A stretch of DNA of 64,000 nt from positions 62,001-126,000 of the forward strand of contig JAMKCH010036036.1 of assembly GCA_023653785.1 (NCBI GenBank), written 5' to 3'. The DNA comes from Ophioderma brevispina. Its lineage: Eukaryota > Echinodermata > Ophiuroidea > Amphilepidida > Ophiodermatidae. How positions within the stretch are numbered: the stretch's first letter is position 1; each line of letters opens with the position of its first letter. This document shows, piece after piece, positions 46,796 through 59,765 of the stretch. Under the pieces are notes generated by a model that did not search any database, was not told where the DNA came from, and worked only from the letters and a program-made list of their open reading frames with translations. A program made the translations under genes and the position numbers.

Positions 46796-49700
46796 TCTGA
46801 CAATGGTAACTGTTATTGCTGCTTAACATGGATGCTCCATAAATGTTATTATTGATTATTTCTATTAATTAGTTGTTTGAATTCAGGCAATCGCTTAGTA
46901 CCATTGTATCAGGAAGTATTTATTCCCTTCTCTTGTATAAATATTTTGCGAGGTTTTGATCAATGTCAGGGCGGCCAACTTTGTGAAACGCTGTGATTTG
47001 TTTAACTTCAATCCTAAAAGTAAATATCCAGCGCTCACAAAATGAAAAAAATTGCTTTGGCACGACAAATACCCAAATTTGCTTGTAATATTAAAGACAA
47101 ACGGGAGAATTTGGATGTTTAATTCCACGGATGTTATCAAAACAACAGCACATTCTTTATATTTATTAGATTCAAATGTTATTCATAAAGATTTCCCACC
47201 CTTCTGAACGACCTTGGTCGCGGAATTGGGGATCTTATGAATACCGCTCGGGTATTACCAAGCTCGCATTCGATAGAAAAACAACCTGGAGATACGTAAT
47301 TGTATACGTTATCTGCCACTTTCAAGAAAAAAGGACTCGCATAACTTGTCCGGACAGGTCGACGATGATCAACAGTCAGCAGAACACTGATCTATATATT
47401 TAACAAATATAATAATTGGACAATATGCTTACATAACTCAAACATATTTTAATTATCTTAAACACCATGATTGACTGTTCTGACATTTAGTTCTCTTGAT
47501 ATTTACACTGACACAGTGAAGACCAGTCATCTTTATTGCCACGTTTTAAATACGCACGTCTACAAGGCCAAACTACCCTAAATTTATCCTCTTCGCATAG
47601 GCCGTCATTACATTTTTATATAACCTATGTTTCACCGTTGTTTCATCGCCAAAGACTGCATAAAATTCATCGTGTTACTCTTTTAACTCGACCATACAAT
47701 GAAAAGCTGCACTGGGTAGATACGCAATTGTATAGAGTGAAGTAATTATTGCTTTAAAGCTATTGGAAGCCAATTAATACACCAATTCAAATTGCGTTTA
47801 TTTTTTACACCAATGTAAATGTTATAAACCACTTCATACTAGTCCATTTGGTTCAGAGGCAACGCGTTGATTTGCGGTTTTTAGCCTTTTATAGGCTAGG
47901 AGATTTCGCTAACAGAACGCGACGTGGATGCATACAATGCAAAAGAACAAATCTATAACATAAATATAGGCAAAGTACCCCTAACCTGGGTTCCTTTGCC
48001 AGATGACAGCTCCTTATATTTGGTAATTCGAGAGGCTTTTTTGCATAGTATACCCCAAAATGGTCAATTTTGATCATACTTACCTGAGCATCCACAACAT
48101 TCCCAACCGGCCAATGTATTGTTTTACAAAGGCTAGTGATACGCTTAATATTATCCCTATCAAATCATATTTTGTTTTCTCAATAACATGAAGAACAAAG
48201 ATAGCCGGAGGCGTCATTTTAGTGGGTCATAGTATTGATTGGTAATAGTATACGGTACTAATGCTAATCTGGCCGAAATGTCCGGCCGTGTATGATGGTT
48301 ATCTATCCGTTTTCACCTTTCGTAGGCGCATTGATATCTAAACAAACTCCATGTCGTAAGGTGGCAACCAGGGTTGATGTACTGTAACGACTCCAAACGC
48401 CAACATTTGTTGCACGATGAGAACTGTTTATCTAGACTGTAAGAGGGGCTACTTCAACTCCATTATTGCTTTTCACCTTGTTTCTGTTTCGAAGGTTTGC
48501 ATTATCTAGAGCGTCTTTTCTAGCCCCTCGACAAAGAACATGTTGATTTATGAAAGGGCAAGGTGCCACTCTTCTATGTAAAGTTCATTATGAAAATGGA
48601 GCTGTCTCTCAGTAGCACGTCTTTCAGCGTTTGCATTTCTTAGCACTGTTTGTTCGTATTCTTTTAATTAAGCTGTAGTATCGACTAATTTAAGTACGTA
48701 CAATGACAATTAACGACGTAGTTGATTTTCAACTAGACCAATGGCACAGTTTTTAATATTTTTACAGATATATGTTACATATATACGTGACACTTAAGCA
48801 TGTTGTTTTTCAAATTGTAGAAATGGCACGAGATATTTGAGATCAATGTATCCGAAAATGGACAGAAACCATCGGGAAATATAATATTTTAATCTTTGAA
48901 TTAACTGCAATATCATACTGCAGCTGATCACGGTGAGGTCAAAAAGTCCAAATGTCCCTTGTGTACGTGGGAGAGTGCGGTGTAATATATCATAAGCTGA
49001 TAAAAGCAACGTAAGCAAACAACTTGTTAAGCGGCAATATGCACTTTTCCTAGTGAAAATCGTCTTCATGGTTAACATTGGGAATATCTGTAGAATAACA
49101 GGTTATACCGTGTTGACTCATTCAACCTATCATTGGAATAGTTGCATTAAACTTCTTCAAATATTTAGATAGAATTTATGACTATCATTTGGTGATAAAT
49201 GTATTCCATAGAGCTTTGAGGTAGACACGATTTCTCCAACGGGGTAACCCCCGCGGTCATGAAATTAGTAGGATATGTAACAAAAGTTAACCAATGGATG
49301 TTGAAAGCAATGAAAACCTATCTGAATCCATTTAAGAGCCCAACGTATCAAAATAAAGGTCTCGTGAAATATGTATACTTAACGCTGGTCTTAAACAATG
49401 ACACTGATACCCACTGGAAGAGAATAAGAAAGTGTTCTGCTTCGATAGTGCCTCCCTGCAGCTATCATCTAAATTATGCAAAAACCAATTCCATCAAGAG
49501 TCCTTCATAAATATTTTCGAAATGACTAATGCAATTTGCCTTTCTACACTGAACAAGGTACGGCGTACTGTATATCCATGTGTTAAGGTAATTAGATGAT
49601 AACTTGTGGAACAAAGTCAGTCGTGGTATGCAAGTATCACTGTTACCTTAAGGGCGACTAAGTCCAGGGCGGTGTAACAAAAGTCTGCCTTTTAACAGAC

Positions 49701-51077
49701 TCGTAATTAAGTGTTCTCAGTTCATTCATTATTTTTGTACTTTGTGTGCAAGTGGGAAGTGGCCTCTGTTCGCTTGAGGCTGTGGTTTTCAAACCATGCA
49801 TGCATCATCGATATTTAATACACCATTACCTACTTCATCATCAAAGCTCATTGGTATATTCAGGAGGTAAAATGGCAGAGAGGTAGTTTCGACACGTTAT
49901 GAACGGGCGTTAGGATGAAAATTTGGCGATTAAGCACTTGTAACACGCATTATAATACAATTGCCATATACGTGATAAATATTGAAATAAAACCTCAACA
50001 TCGATAGTGTTTCGTGAATTTCTTTCTTTCTTTATATATACTTACTAAGCTTTTAATTCTGATCTCAAACTTCATCCCAGTCTTAAATGGCAACTAGAAT
50101 CTTAGTGTCTTTTAATTCCTACGACTATTGTCTTGAATGTTGATGAGAAAAAAAGTGATTACCTATATAGGAGAAACCGACAGAAGAAATGAATCGATCA
50201 AGAAAAATAGTAATGCTGGAAGGACGTTCTCGGAAAGGGTGAATGAGCGAATGTGTACGCGGTGATAAGATTACAGTGAAAGATGAAAAATGTAAAAGTG
50301 CAGATGATAATAAAAATGGAAACGAAGATAGTGATGGAAAATGCCGATGAGTAGGGAAAAGAATGTGAAGTAGTTGATGGGAATACCGATAAAAATGAAA
50401 CTGCAAACGGCGATGAAGATTATATGATTCTGGTGATGATGATGGTGGCAATGATGATGTGACGCAAACAAGACGGAATTATTCGTGGACTTAACACTTA
50501 ACATGAACGCGCTGAAGCTGTGTCTTTGTATAAGAATCTCTTTGGAACTGATGACAATCTGTATCCGGATTTATCACCAAAAAATCTAAAAATATTATAG
50601 TTAACTTCAGGGTATGTTGAACCACTACCTCTTGCAAGTTTCTTGTTTTAATTCAATTTAGGAAAGCTAAAATGAAAACCCGTTTCTAGATAACGCATGT
50701 CAGGGTAATAAAATCAATCAATTTTCTATGTTGAAAATATCATTGGTTTAAGCTTCTTTTATTTTCCTTCCTAGATATGTGTTAAATATATACCTAGATT
50801 AACATAGAAGAAGTTACACCAAACACCAAACGTTCTGATACAGTGTCCCCAACGTAAGGAAGAATATCAATGTTTCGTGGTCCGTTTAAGTCATCTTACT
50901 GTCGATGTTTTTTTTTTTCGTAAGAGCAATTACAATTTTGAAGTTTAAATACAGCTGCAATGCCATTCTTCAACTCAGATGTGCTATAGATATTAACTGA
51001 AAAAAAACCCTCCAGCTAGCTTTAAAGCGATATTGCGTCATTTGATAGACTCAATTTGTTTTAGATATTTACATTTT

Positions 51078-51388
51078 AGCACTGTTATATTTTGTTTTAA
51101 TTAACTTAATTAAGATCTTCTAAGACTGGCTTAGCTGCAAATGATCAACAAGCTTCGGAAAAATACGTTGTTGTCTTTTCGTCCTTCGCTCAAGGGGTTG
51201 TACTTTTATGGTATTGTCTGCATAATATTCCCTTTTAGCACTGTTATATTTTGTTTTAATAAAACTTAATTAGATCTTCTAAGAACTGGCTTAGCTGCAA
51301 ATGATCAACAAGCTTCGGAAAAATACGTTGTTGTCTTTTTCGTCCCTTCGATCAAGGGGTTGTACTTTATGGTATTGTCCTGCATCTG
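51078..51388 (+). repeat. 159-bp tandem duplication specific to copy B
   Basis: The segment starting AGCACTGTTATATTTTGTTT (51,078) is repeated from 51,237 with a few single-base indels, for example CTTTTCGTCCTTCG versus CTTTTTCGTCCCTTCG. Copy A has one diverged counterpart near 37,610-37,690. The duplication is recent. Confidence 0.9.
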
Positions 51389-52329
51389 TTATGGGTTACG
51401 AAATGAGAGTAAATTTGAGATCAAAGCACATTCGAACGTGAGCAAGGAGTCAATACTCCTAATCACAGATTTTGTTTGGGGGACATACAGCCTGAAATGA
51501 AACATCTGTAGATGAATCTTTTTAAAAAACCATTGGGTAATTTGAAATACGCTCTATTTTGAGAATAAGGTCAAAAATTTAATTCTTTCACACAGAAGGG
51601 AAGTCAATAATGTGCCCATTAAAGCGATGATAGTTTGACATTAAATAGCTTCTGTTTAAGTAATTAGATTAAAATCGATAAAATTTGTGTGGTAATCAAA
51701 ACAAAATATTCAGGCTTTCTCAGATGATTTAAAGAGACAAAAAAAAATTCAAAAAAGATTTGTTTTATGGGTTGATCCCATAAAACATAAAACAGTGCTT
51801 ATGAACACGAAGCGTTCTTTGTAGGATTGAGTTTGTTTTTATACCAGTAATAAAACAGTCAAAGATTGTTGTCACAATCCCTAGAAACACAGACAATCTT
51901 AATCCGGATTTATCTACATTTAATACTCCAATTCATAAAGAAAATTGCCCTTTTAATTTATAGATGATAGGCCTCTCATATTAATATGTTCCGCAAAATC
52001 TGAAGAAAATTAAAATTGTTGGTAGACATCGAAGCCATATATCTTACAACAAAACCCAGGATTTGCGAAGCTATCAAATTTGGAAATCTCATAGTTTAAA
52101 AAAATAGTTAATGTATTAAGGTAATAAAAAGAGTTGGTCTCAGAAAGCTTCGGCCGCACATTAGTAACAATTGTCCCACGTTTATTTTCATCCAGTTTCA
52201 GATTTTGATTTACCTTTTAAAATGCAGGGAAAAAAAATCACATTCCGTATATGTCTCATCGACAAGAACCATGAAAGAAAGAGCAGGTATATATCTGCAC
52301 AAGACGTATTTTTCTATTTCTAGGGGTTT

Positions 52330-52798
52330 TGTAAAGGAGAACCCGTACAAACGAATATAGTTTTTTTTCTTTAAACAATACCACTTATATAAATAATTAT
52401 TGACCACATTATTCAGTGGTTTCATAGAATAACGGAATTATAAACCCTAACAAATGAATAAAACTATCTAGTCTGACCATGTGCTATTAAAAATCGCGCT
52501 AGGATATAAACGTGTCTACGGAACGACCGCACGTTTAGGTCAATTACTGCCATTGGAAAACACATTATGAAAGCATTATGTGTGAAGAGTATGACGCTAC
52601 TGTGCCGTCCGCATTCGATAACACAAATACATATCCCAGATACATAAGCGCGAATTTCAAAGAGCGCGTGGTCAGACAAAAATGCTTTTAATTCGTTTTA
52701 GGGTTAGGATATTCCGTTTCCCATGAAATGAAAACAGTCCATGGTCATAATTGTTTAGCGTTATGTGTACGTTATTTTTGTACAGGTTCTCCTTTACA
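52330..52798. mobile_element. TIR element (family T3), copy-B-specific, ~469 bp
   Basis: The left end is TGTAAAGGAGAACCCGTACA and the reverse complement of the right end is TGTAAAGGAGAACCTGTACA, one mismatch in 20. It lies in copy B between segments that are nearly adjacent in copy A (38,490-38,520). Flanking 7-mers GGGGTTT and GGGCTTT could be a target duplication. It contains GACCGCACG-type moderately GC-rich sequence and no long ORF. The right part recurs at 31,340-31,498. Confidence 0.85.
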
Positions 52799-53041
52799 GG
52801 GCTTTGCGACACGTAAAAAAAATGGTGTGGCTTAGAATCTGTGTATTTTTTCCATGTTAACTGGATTTTAATAATCCAGACTTCAGAAGATAGCCTATCT
52901 GTCATAAAGACCATGACTGAAAAAATGGAGGTTTTAAAATGGCCGAAGAAACGGTGTTGAATATTAATTGGGCACATGTGTGTCATTTTTCATGAGGCAG
53001 TACTAAATATAGATGACTTTTCAATATCGGACACCATTTGC

Positions 53042-53608
53042 GTTAAAAAGCAATATTGGCACATTTTTGAAGAGCGCCCCCAATTTTCAAAATTTGATTA
53101 TTGGACACGTTACTGTGGTGATTGTCCAGGAAGCTATACCTGCGAACGAGAAAGGAATGCTAAAAAAAATGCGTAGTTATCATAAAATAAAGCGATTTGG
53201 TACTAAGAATTGGATCCCAGGATGGACTAAGGCAGAGCTGAAAGGTCGTGTATGTCCGTCATGATGTGATGAAATAGTGCCACCTTGAGAAACTAAACTC
53301 TAAACTTGATTGCTCTGAAACATAAAACAACTAATGGATGCGTACACACGTAACATGGCGCTATTTCCCGGCTATTTCCATTGGAAGGCCTTTTCCAGCA
53401 GCCGTTGAATTATTCGGATCATCGATAATAATTATTCTAATTACAAAATTCTCGTTTGTGAGACCACAGACATTTTAGCTTAAACATTCACATGTATAAT
53501 TTACTTGCCAGGTACCAATGCAACCGTGTTAAAAATCTCAAATTTGTTGAAACAATTGGGGGAGCTCTTCAAAAAAATGTGTAATAGTGCTTTCATATAT
53601 TTTTAACC
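53042..53608. mobile_element. Long-TIR element, mostly specific to copy B, ~567 bp
   Basis: The left arm GTTAAAAA ... CACATTTTTGAAGAGC-CCCCCAATT ... AAATTTGA is matched by the reverse complement of the right arm, which carries CACATTTTTTTGAAGAGC-CCCCCAATT and AAATTTGA in the same order, giving about 70 bp of imperfect TIR. Copy A has only a short A/T-rich remnant here (38,735-38,800), possibly both arm tips with the centre deleted. Two short frames inside are unrecognised. Confidence 0.75.
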
Positions 53609-54251
53609 TTTGATGACTTAACAATACGACTGCGTATGTGGTTAGTGTTAAATCGTAATGACGTTACGCCATTTAAAAAGAATGATGACTGTGTAAACGT
53701 GAGAACCACGGTTTTCAAAAAGTATCGTATGTCATCGGTTGAAGCAATAACTGACCTTAAAGGGAAACGTACAAATATATAACGTAATTCACATGTTTTT
53801 GCATATGCATAATGCTGTTCACATTACCATCACATACCGTCGCCTCCCCTGGACCAGAATATGGCGGGGAAAAAAGCAGCCGGTCATCGAGAATTTTTAA
53901 AATAATTGAAAAGAAAAATTGATTGCAGTAGAAGTATTTATATATAGCAAAAACAGGCCGTAACCAGGATTTTTTGGGGAGGGCGATGATTTTTAACAGG
54001 GCACTTTCCCCACAATCCCCCCGAAAACAGACACTTTTAATTTAGATAAAAATATGTGTTAGTTTTTTAAATACAACCACGTTTCTCTATTATATATGAC
54101 GATTACGACAGCGTCTAAAAACTTAGTTTTTGGCTTTCAATCTCTACTTGTTTGTCCAAATAAACCATTTAAGTTCTCGGTATAGGTGTTCTACAACAAT
54201 CAATAGTGCAAATTTAAAGAAATTTCCATCCTTGAAAATTCCTGTGTCAAT

Positions 54252-54580
54252 TTAAAGGGAGAGCAGAGATTTGAATGATTTAAGTATAAAGTAAAATTAG
54301 AGATAGTAGCCATTAACTCTCAATCCCAAAATCTGAGATTGAATTTGGTTTTTCGCGTTTGATGAAAGTAAACCTTTGTGGAGTTTAAGCGGGTGGTGCC
54401 ATAAAAAATTAGGATCGGATTTTATTACAATGTTGTGAGTTTTTATAAATGAAGAATACATAAATTTGAACTTAGCTATTTCACACATATGCGGAAAAGC
54501 ATTAACATTTAAAAAACACAAATGTTAGAAAATCTAGGGCGGCATCCTCGGGAAATCTTTTTAACATGCTCCTTATTAAA
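54252..54580. mobile_element. Family T1, copy 4 (in duplication copy B)
   Basis: The left end TTAAAGGGAGAGCAGAGATTTG and right end CTCCTTATTAA are degenerate T1 termini. The interior holds AGATAGTAGCC, AACTCTCAATCCCAAAAT, GGTGCCATA, GGATTTTATTA and ATTTCACACA, collinear with copies 1 and 2. It is more complete than its copy-A counterpart. Confidence 0.75.
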
Positions 54581-54915
54581 CTGGACTTCTTTTAACTGGT
54601 GAGAAAATCAACACATTTACGGCCAACAAAACATTTGTTTTGTCAAACCTGTTCCTGAAAAACGCGCGAACGAGCACATTCTTCATTCATGATAGTCGAT
54701 AAAATGTATTTCCTGTGTGTATTTGCCAAGCGATATTATGAATAAAATGAAAACGACAAAATATGCCTCCAGACAAAACAAAAAAAATTAGTGATGACAG
54801 AACGAAGTGCAAAAGTTATATTCTAGCAATTTTTAGCAGTTTTTCTTCCCCTGTGGGAAACAAAGTTTGGAGTTATCATTACTTTAGTATCAATAAAAAT
54901 TATAGAGAGCAGCAA

Positions 54916-54950
54916 AAAAAAAAAAAAAGAAAAAGAAAAAGAAGAAGTGA
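54916..54950 (+). repeat. A-rich (AAAAAG)n tract
   Basis: A homopolymer run of about 13 A followed by AAAAAG repeats; counterpart of the tract at 40,966 in copy A. Confidence 0.85.
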
Positions 54951-56419
54951 TACGCTAGCCCATCGGGGACAAAAACTTTAAAGAGAGTATACCCATAAAA
55001 TAATACTATAAAAACAAATTTCAGCCATGCTTAAGGATACATGGAAGAAAGAATGAAACATTTCACATGATATAAAATGCTTTGAGTGGGTGACAATCAT
55101 CGGAGAGTAACATACCTTAAACGGAAAAGCGTCGTATATTTGATTAATGGCGGGGATAACATTAACGAGATGCAGAGGAAACACTATACACGTAGAAGTG
55201 TGAAGAAATATGAGAGGAAGGAAGGAAAAAAAATCCGGGAACAAGGTTAAAAGAATGATGAAGACTTGGGAGACAAGACAAAAGTTTAATGTGTGAAAAA
55301 CCAGAAACGGCTCGGTAATAGAACCGGTAAAACATGGTCACCGTGATGGTGTTATATATCTATGAGGAGTGACGCATCCTAACTTTTAAAACTGTGTGAC
55401 AAAACAGAAATATATGGCAGAAATAATTTTGAGCCCACATCTGTTCATCTCATTTATTAAGAACTTCTGAACCTTTTAGGAAATGTAAGTTAGTCCTCTT
55501 TGTAGACGATGCACGTGTAAGGTTTTTTAGAGCAAATCTAATATGAGAGGTCACTCAAATGAGGGGGATCTGACAAATGTTACTGATTGGTATACCGGCT
55601 AATAAACTACACCATTATAACACCCTGGTAAGGGCCTGCATTTATGAGATCTGGAGAAAATAAGGGGTAGATACGAGTGTACCAAATACAAATCTGGGAA
55701 CATCTTTTTTAAACATAAACATTAAATAGATCTGATGGAAATGATGGCACCACCAAGGAAAGGCAGATTTCACAGTGGTTTGAAATGTAATGCTTTTGTT
55801 CGCTGACATACGCAAGAAGAAAAAGAAGAACATCAAACACAGTTTAAAGCGAAAAAGAAAATTGATATCAGGGGTAAAACTGGAAGAGAGGTTGTTCAAA
55901 ATTCTTTGAAGATAGTTTGGAAAAGGAGGCATTGAGTGACGGCGCACAAACAGGGGCCTCTCGGTGAGAGGAAATCACAAAAGGGGCAATGGTCGGCACA
56001 TCGTGTAGGCTGGAAGTAGATATGGACAGTGATGGTTCTACCTCAATACGGACGGCGACGTGTTTTTGAAAAGATCGAAGGCATTGTATTTCACAAGGAA
56101 GCAATGTCCCTGCCAACGTTTGTCTCATTTGATATGAATGATGGACATCTGAACATATCGTTTGCCATGATTCTTTTAAACCAAAGGTGGTTTACATCGG
56201 CTAAGATGAAGAAAACCAAGGGGCGAATAACCAAAAAGGGCATTATTTCCAAGTCTTACTAGAATAACTTTTGGTGTGTGTGGAAAATAAAAACTAAGTA
56301 TGTACGTACAAATCGTGGTAATGATATTCACTGTCAAAACATTGACTATACGTGGTAATTACGACGCAATATTGACAAAATCTTCTAACTTAACGGTTTG
56401 TAACCTTGAGGTGTAGGAC

Positions 56420-57317
56420 TATGGGGCGCATAGACCAAATAACAAGCTGCATAAAAAAATTCCGTAGTCATTCAAAGGGAGAAGACAAAACCGGTGTAAA
56501 ATTATTGATAAATAACATGACATAACCGTCTGTTCCCCAATAAAACTTGCACATTTTCTTAAAAATCGAATAAAATGTCACATCAATTTCTCTGTCAAAA
56601 TATCAGTAAACCAATGGTTTGTATAGACTCAGCAAACCATTAATAAAGATATTACAATGGGCCGGAATGCGCGCCATTGTTTATAGCACAGGTGTTATAA
56701 CCTCCACGATTCGGTTGAGTAACAAAATACGCGTCTCTCACAATAACTAACAGTTTACATTATGATACAGGTCGTTGACCTAAGTTTTCTTCTGAAGCGC
56801 GGTAAATTGAATACACGGAAGTAGCAATAAGGTACGTATTTAATCTGACACAAAGTTTAGTTCAAAGCTTGACCAGCAACATTCTGGCATGATGTTTGTT
56901 TGTCCTTGCTTCCTTTCGAAAAAATTGATGAAAATCGTGCACTTAGAGCTCAAGATTTATTTATTAGCGAATGAGAATAAGTATTTTGCGCTTATCGTCA
57001 TTAACAAAAGACTTCGTCTAAATCGCGAGAGGTGGTAACACCTGAGTATGGTTCTGACACTAACCAGATGAAGGAATCTGAAGTGTTTTTGAAGGGTAAT
57101 TGAATATCTTTAGCTCTAGATGCCTATTTTTAATTAAAATCACAAAAAGAAAAAAATTGAATTACATTTTATTCAGTTTCAAGAAAATGTGCAAGTTTTA
57201 TTGGGGGCGGCAAAGATAGTAGTTATATGATTTAATAATGTATTATGAATTTACGCTTGGTTTGCTCTCCTCCGTGATAGAGCTTTACGAATCGACAGGC
57301 AGAAGGGCATGGCCCAT
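56420..57317. mobile_element. Long-TIR element specific to copy B, ~0.9 kb
   Basis: Copy A runs from CCTTGAGGTACA straight into the sequence that in B follows 57,320. The B insert has inverted arms of about 180 bp. The tips are ATGGGGCGCAT and (reverse complement) ATGGGCCAT, and inner arms share CCCCAATAAAACTTGCACAT, then TTTTCTT and GAATAAAATGT, in the same order. The centre is non-coding. The A-type site shows no insert, so this is a post-split insertion in B or a clean loss from A. Confidence 0.8.
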
Positions 57318-57665
57318 ACCCTATTACATTTGTTATTGTTACATTAAAAGTTACTCCTAATCTAATAAAAATGATTAATACTGATTCACGAATTGAACTA
57401 AAGAAGATTTAAACATTGACGGGCTTATGTGAATGTGATCAAGTTGATCTTTTCCATTGCTATGTAATGATGATTTATCATTAAGTTTTCTGTTATGTTC
57501 GTTTCAAGACAACGAGATAAATGCCACTGCTTCAACACCTTCCAACATTTTTTGTTACAAAAATAACAAAAGTACTTTTTACACAGCAATTATCCTTTAT
57601 TTGAAAACCTCCCAATTGCTATCATTCCGTAAACATTTGGTATATTAACGATTTCGACCAATTGT

Positions 57666-58227
57666 TCAAAACTATACCGCAAAAGTTTTAGACGAAAGGT
57701 CGTAACTGAGTTAATTTTAAAAGTAATCTGTCGAAATTCGCGTTACTCACGATGATACGACTTACTTTTGTGTTTTGATCATTTGAGTGGCAAGTTGCAT
57801 ATCATGTTTAAAGAACACACTTTACAACATGGGGGAAAGTGAAAAGCACAAGCTTCTATTGTGTTTTAATATGATCATTATTATATTGAGTCTGATACCA
57901 GCTTAGATGATTTCTCCAGCACATATAAAAAATCAAACCAGAGCGATAAATTAGAGTAAGATATGCTGACCTTTTATTTCAGCATATTTTAACGTTTCAC
58001 TGTCCTACACTGAGATTAAGAGAAGAAGTATATCACATAACAACCATGAGAACGACAAAAATCTAATCAAAGCGCTAATTCAGCTCTGCTTCGTCGCCAT
58101 TACTTTAGGACAAGCAGCCACGCCCAAAAACACTGTGCAATTCGACGTCACACTTATCCATTTGCATGAAATCTTCCTTGCCGCACGGTGGAGATACAAA
58201 AATGGTATGGGACCAGTGTTCACTTTG
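57666..58227. other. Copy-B-specific stretch, unclassified
   Basis: No similarity to the equivalent interval of copy A, and no gene, TIR or tail seen. It leads into the 38-bp minisatellite. Confidence 0.45.
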
Positions 58228-58372
58228 AACAAATGTGGAATTCAATAAGCCCGCCTGTATACTTTTAACATTATGTGGAATTCAATAAGACCACCTGTTA
58301 AGTTGAACATATGTGGAATTCAATAAGACCACCTGTTAAGTTGAACATATGTGGAATTCAATGACAGGTGCA
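58228..58372 (+). repeat. 38/39-bp minisatellite, ~3.7 units, copy B only
   Basis: Units start at 58,228, 58,267, 58,306 and 58,344 with AACAWATGTGGAATTCAATA followed by AGACCACCTGTTAAGTTG. The middle two are nearly identical and the outer ones are diverged or cut short. The word ends in ACAGGTG. Absent from copy A. Confidence 0.93.
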
Positions 58373-59519
58373 ATGTGGATGCCTTACCCCTCGAGTTTCG
58401 ATCCAGCAGTAGGTTTTCTTTAGTCAATCTCAAATGGCAGCTGTTTCTTTTGTTTAAATGAATATTTCCCTCTAACTTGAAATAATAAACTTGTTTTTAA
58501 AAAGAAGATACCATCGGATTTTCCATTCGAATTCTTGACAAACTTTACAAAATAAATCGATACTACTATTGTGATGAGCATTCAAAATGAACCTCTCACA
58601 ATGTAAAATTACTTAAAGACATTTCTTCTTCTAGAAATTGGCAAGTGAAAATTTTAAAACGCCGTTGCTATGACGCTGTGACAGTTTTCAGATTTGTTGA
58701 AGGGTTGATGGTTGAGCATTAGGGTTCTGCATGGCGAGCCACAGATTGCATAATGTCTGTTACCATTTTGTAGACTACACTATAATTTGAAATCAGTAAG
58801 AGAATAAGCAAATTATTCAAGTCAGCACAGACATGGCCTCAGTATCAGTTTAGTAATTTTAGAAAACTTGTCAAATAACCATAGTCTACTGGGTAAATTT
58901 GAGAAGCTATTATCTAGAAGCTACTGACATCTATCATTGCTATTTCTATACTGACGTAGGCAAAGTTGCAATTATATTTACACATTAGCACTTATGGTTA
59001 GAAAAAAGACCCACTAGGGATGAATTCATGTTGACTAATGAGTTCAACTTACAAAGACTCTTAGATTTACGGAAATGACCAACGACATCGTCCATACTAT
59101 GCTATAATGATTGTATCAACCGGTTTGCCTAACAGCGATGCTTATACTAATAGGCAATTTATTTGAAGTGCATGTAATCGGTCCCAGAGATTATTTTATT
59201 CGAAGAAATGAATGTTGTGTTTCATTTTAGAACTTTTAACTCTTAACTCGTAAACACGAGGGGGGGGGGTTGTGATCACCCCCTTGGTAAGACGAAGGTT
59301 AAAGCACGAATTGTAACCATATACTATTTGTTCAATTATAATGGTGTTTTACATTTAGTTAGGACTAAACAAAAGACAGCTGACATTTGTGATGTTCGTA
59401 TACCTCTTGTAAGATATGTAGGGAGTTTTAGTTGTATATATTTACATGATGGCCGCTGTGACGAAAAAAAATGACGACCTCTATAGGTTGCTGACAACCA
59501 TGGTAATTTGGTGATTTCG

Positions 59520-59765
<246 letters not shown>

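Larger units (their letters stand above)
34912..48671 (+). repeat. Segmental duplication, copy A (~13.8 kb)
   Basis: Aligns head-to-tail with copy B over its entire length. Anchor pairs include 35,040/48,800 (about 8 mismatches in ~180 bases), 35,460/49,259, 36,000/49,790, 37,050/50,840, 38,420/52,255, 38,900/53,715, 41,960/55,940, 42,480/57,365, 43,360/58,555, 44,650/60,135, 45,590/60,290, 46,920/61,170, 47,200/61,475, 48,200/63,005 and 48,340/63,813. Divergence is uneven: some blocks are near 95 % identical by hand count, others differ by many small indels. Long frames are not conserved as proteins. Copy-specific blocks are listed separately. I see no gene in it. Confidence 0.93.

Noticed and set aside
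48794..49078. 94-codon minus-strand frame shared in part with 35,034-35,258
   Set aside because: The similarity is just the segmental duplication; differences are mostly replacement and there is no known domain.
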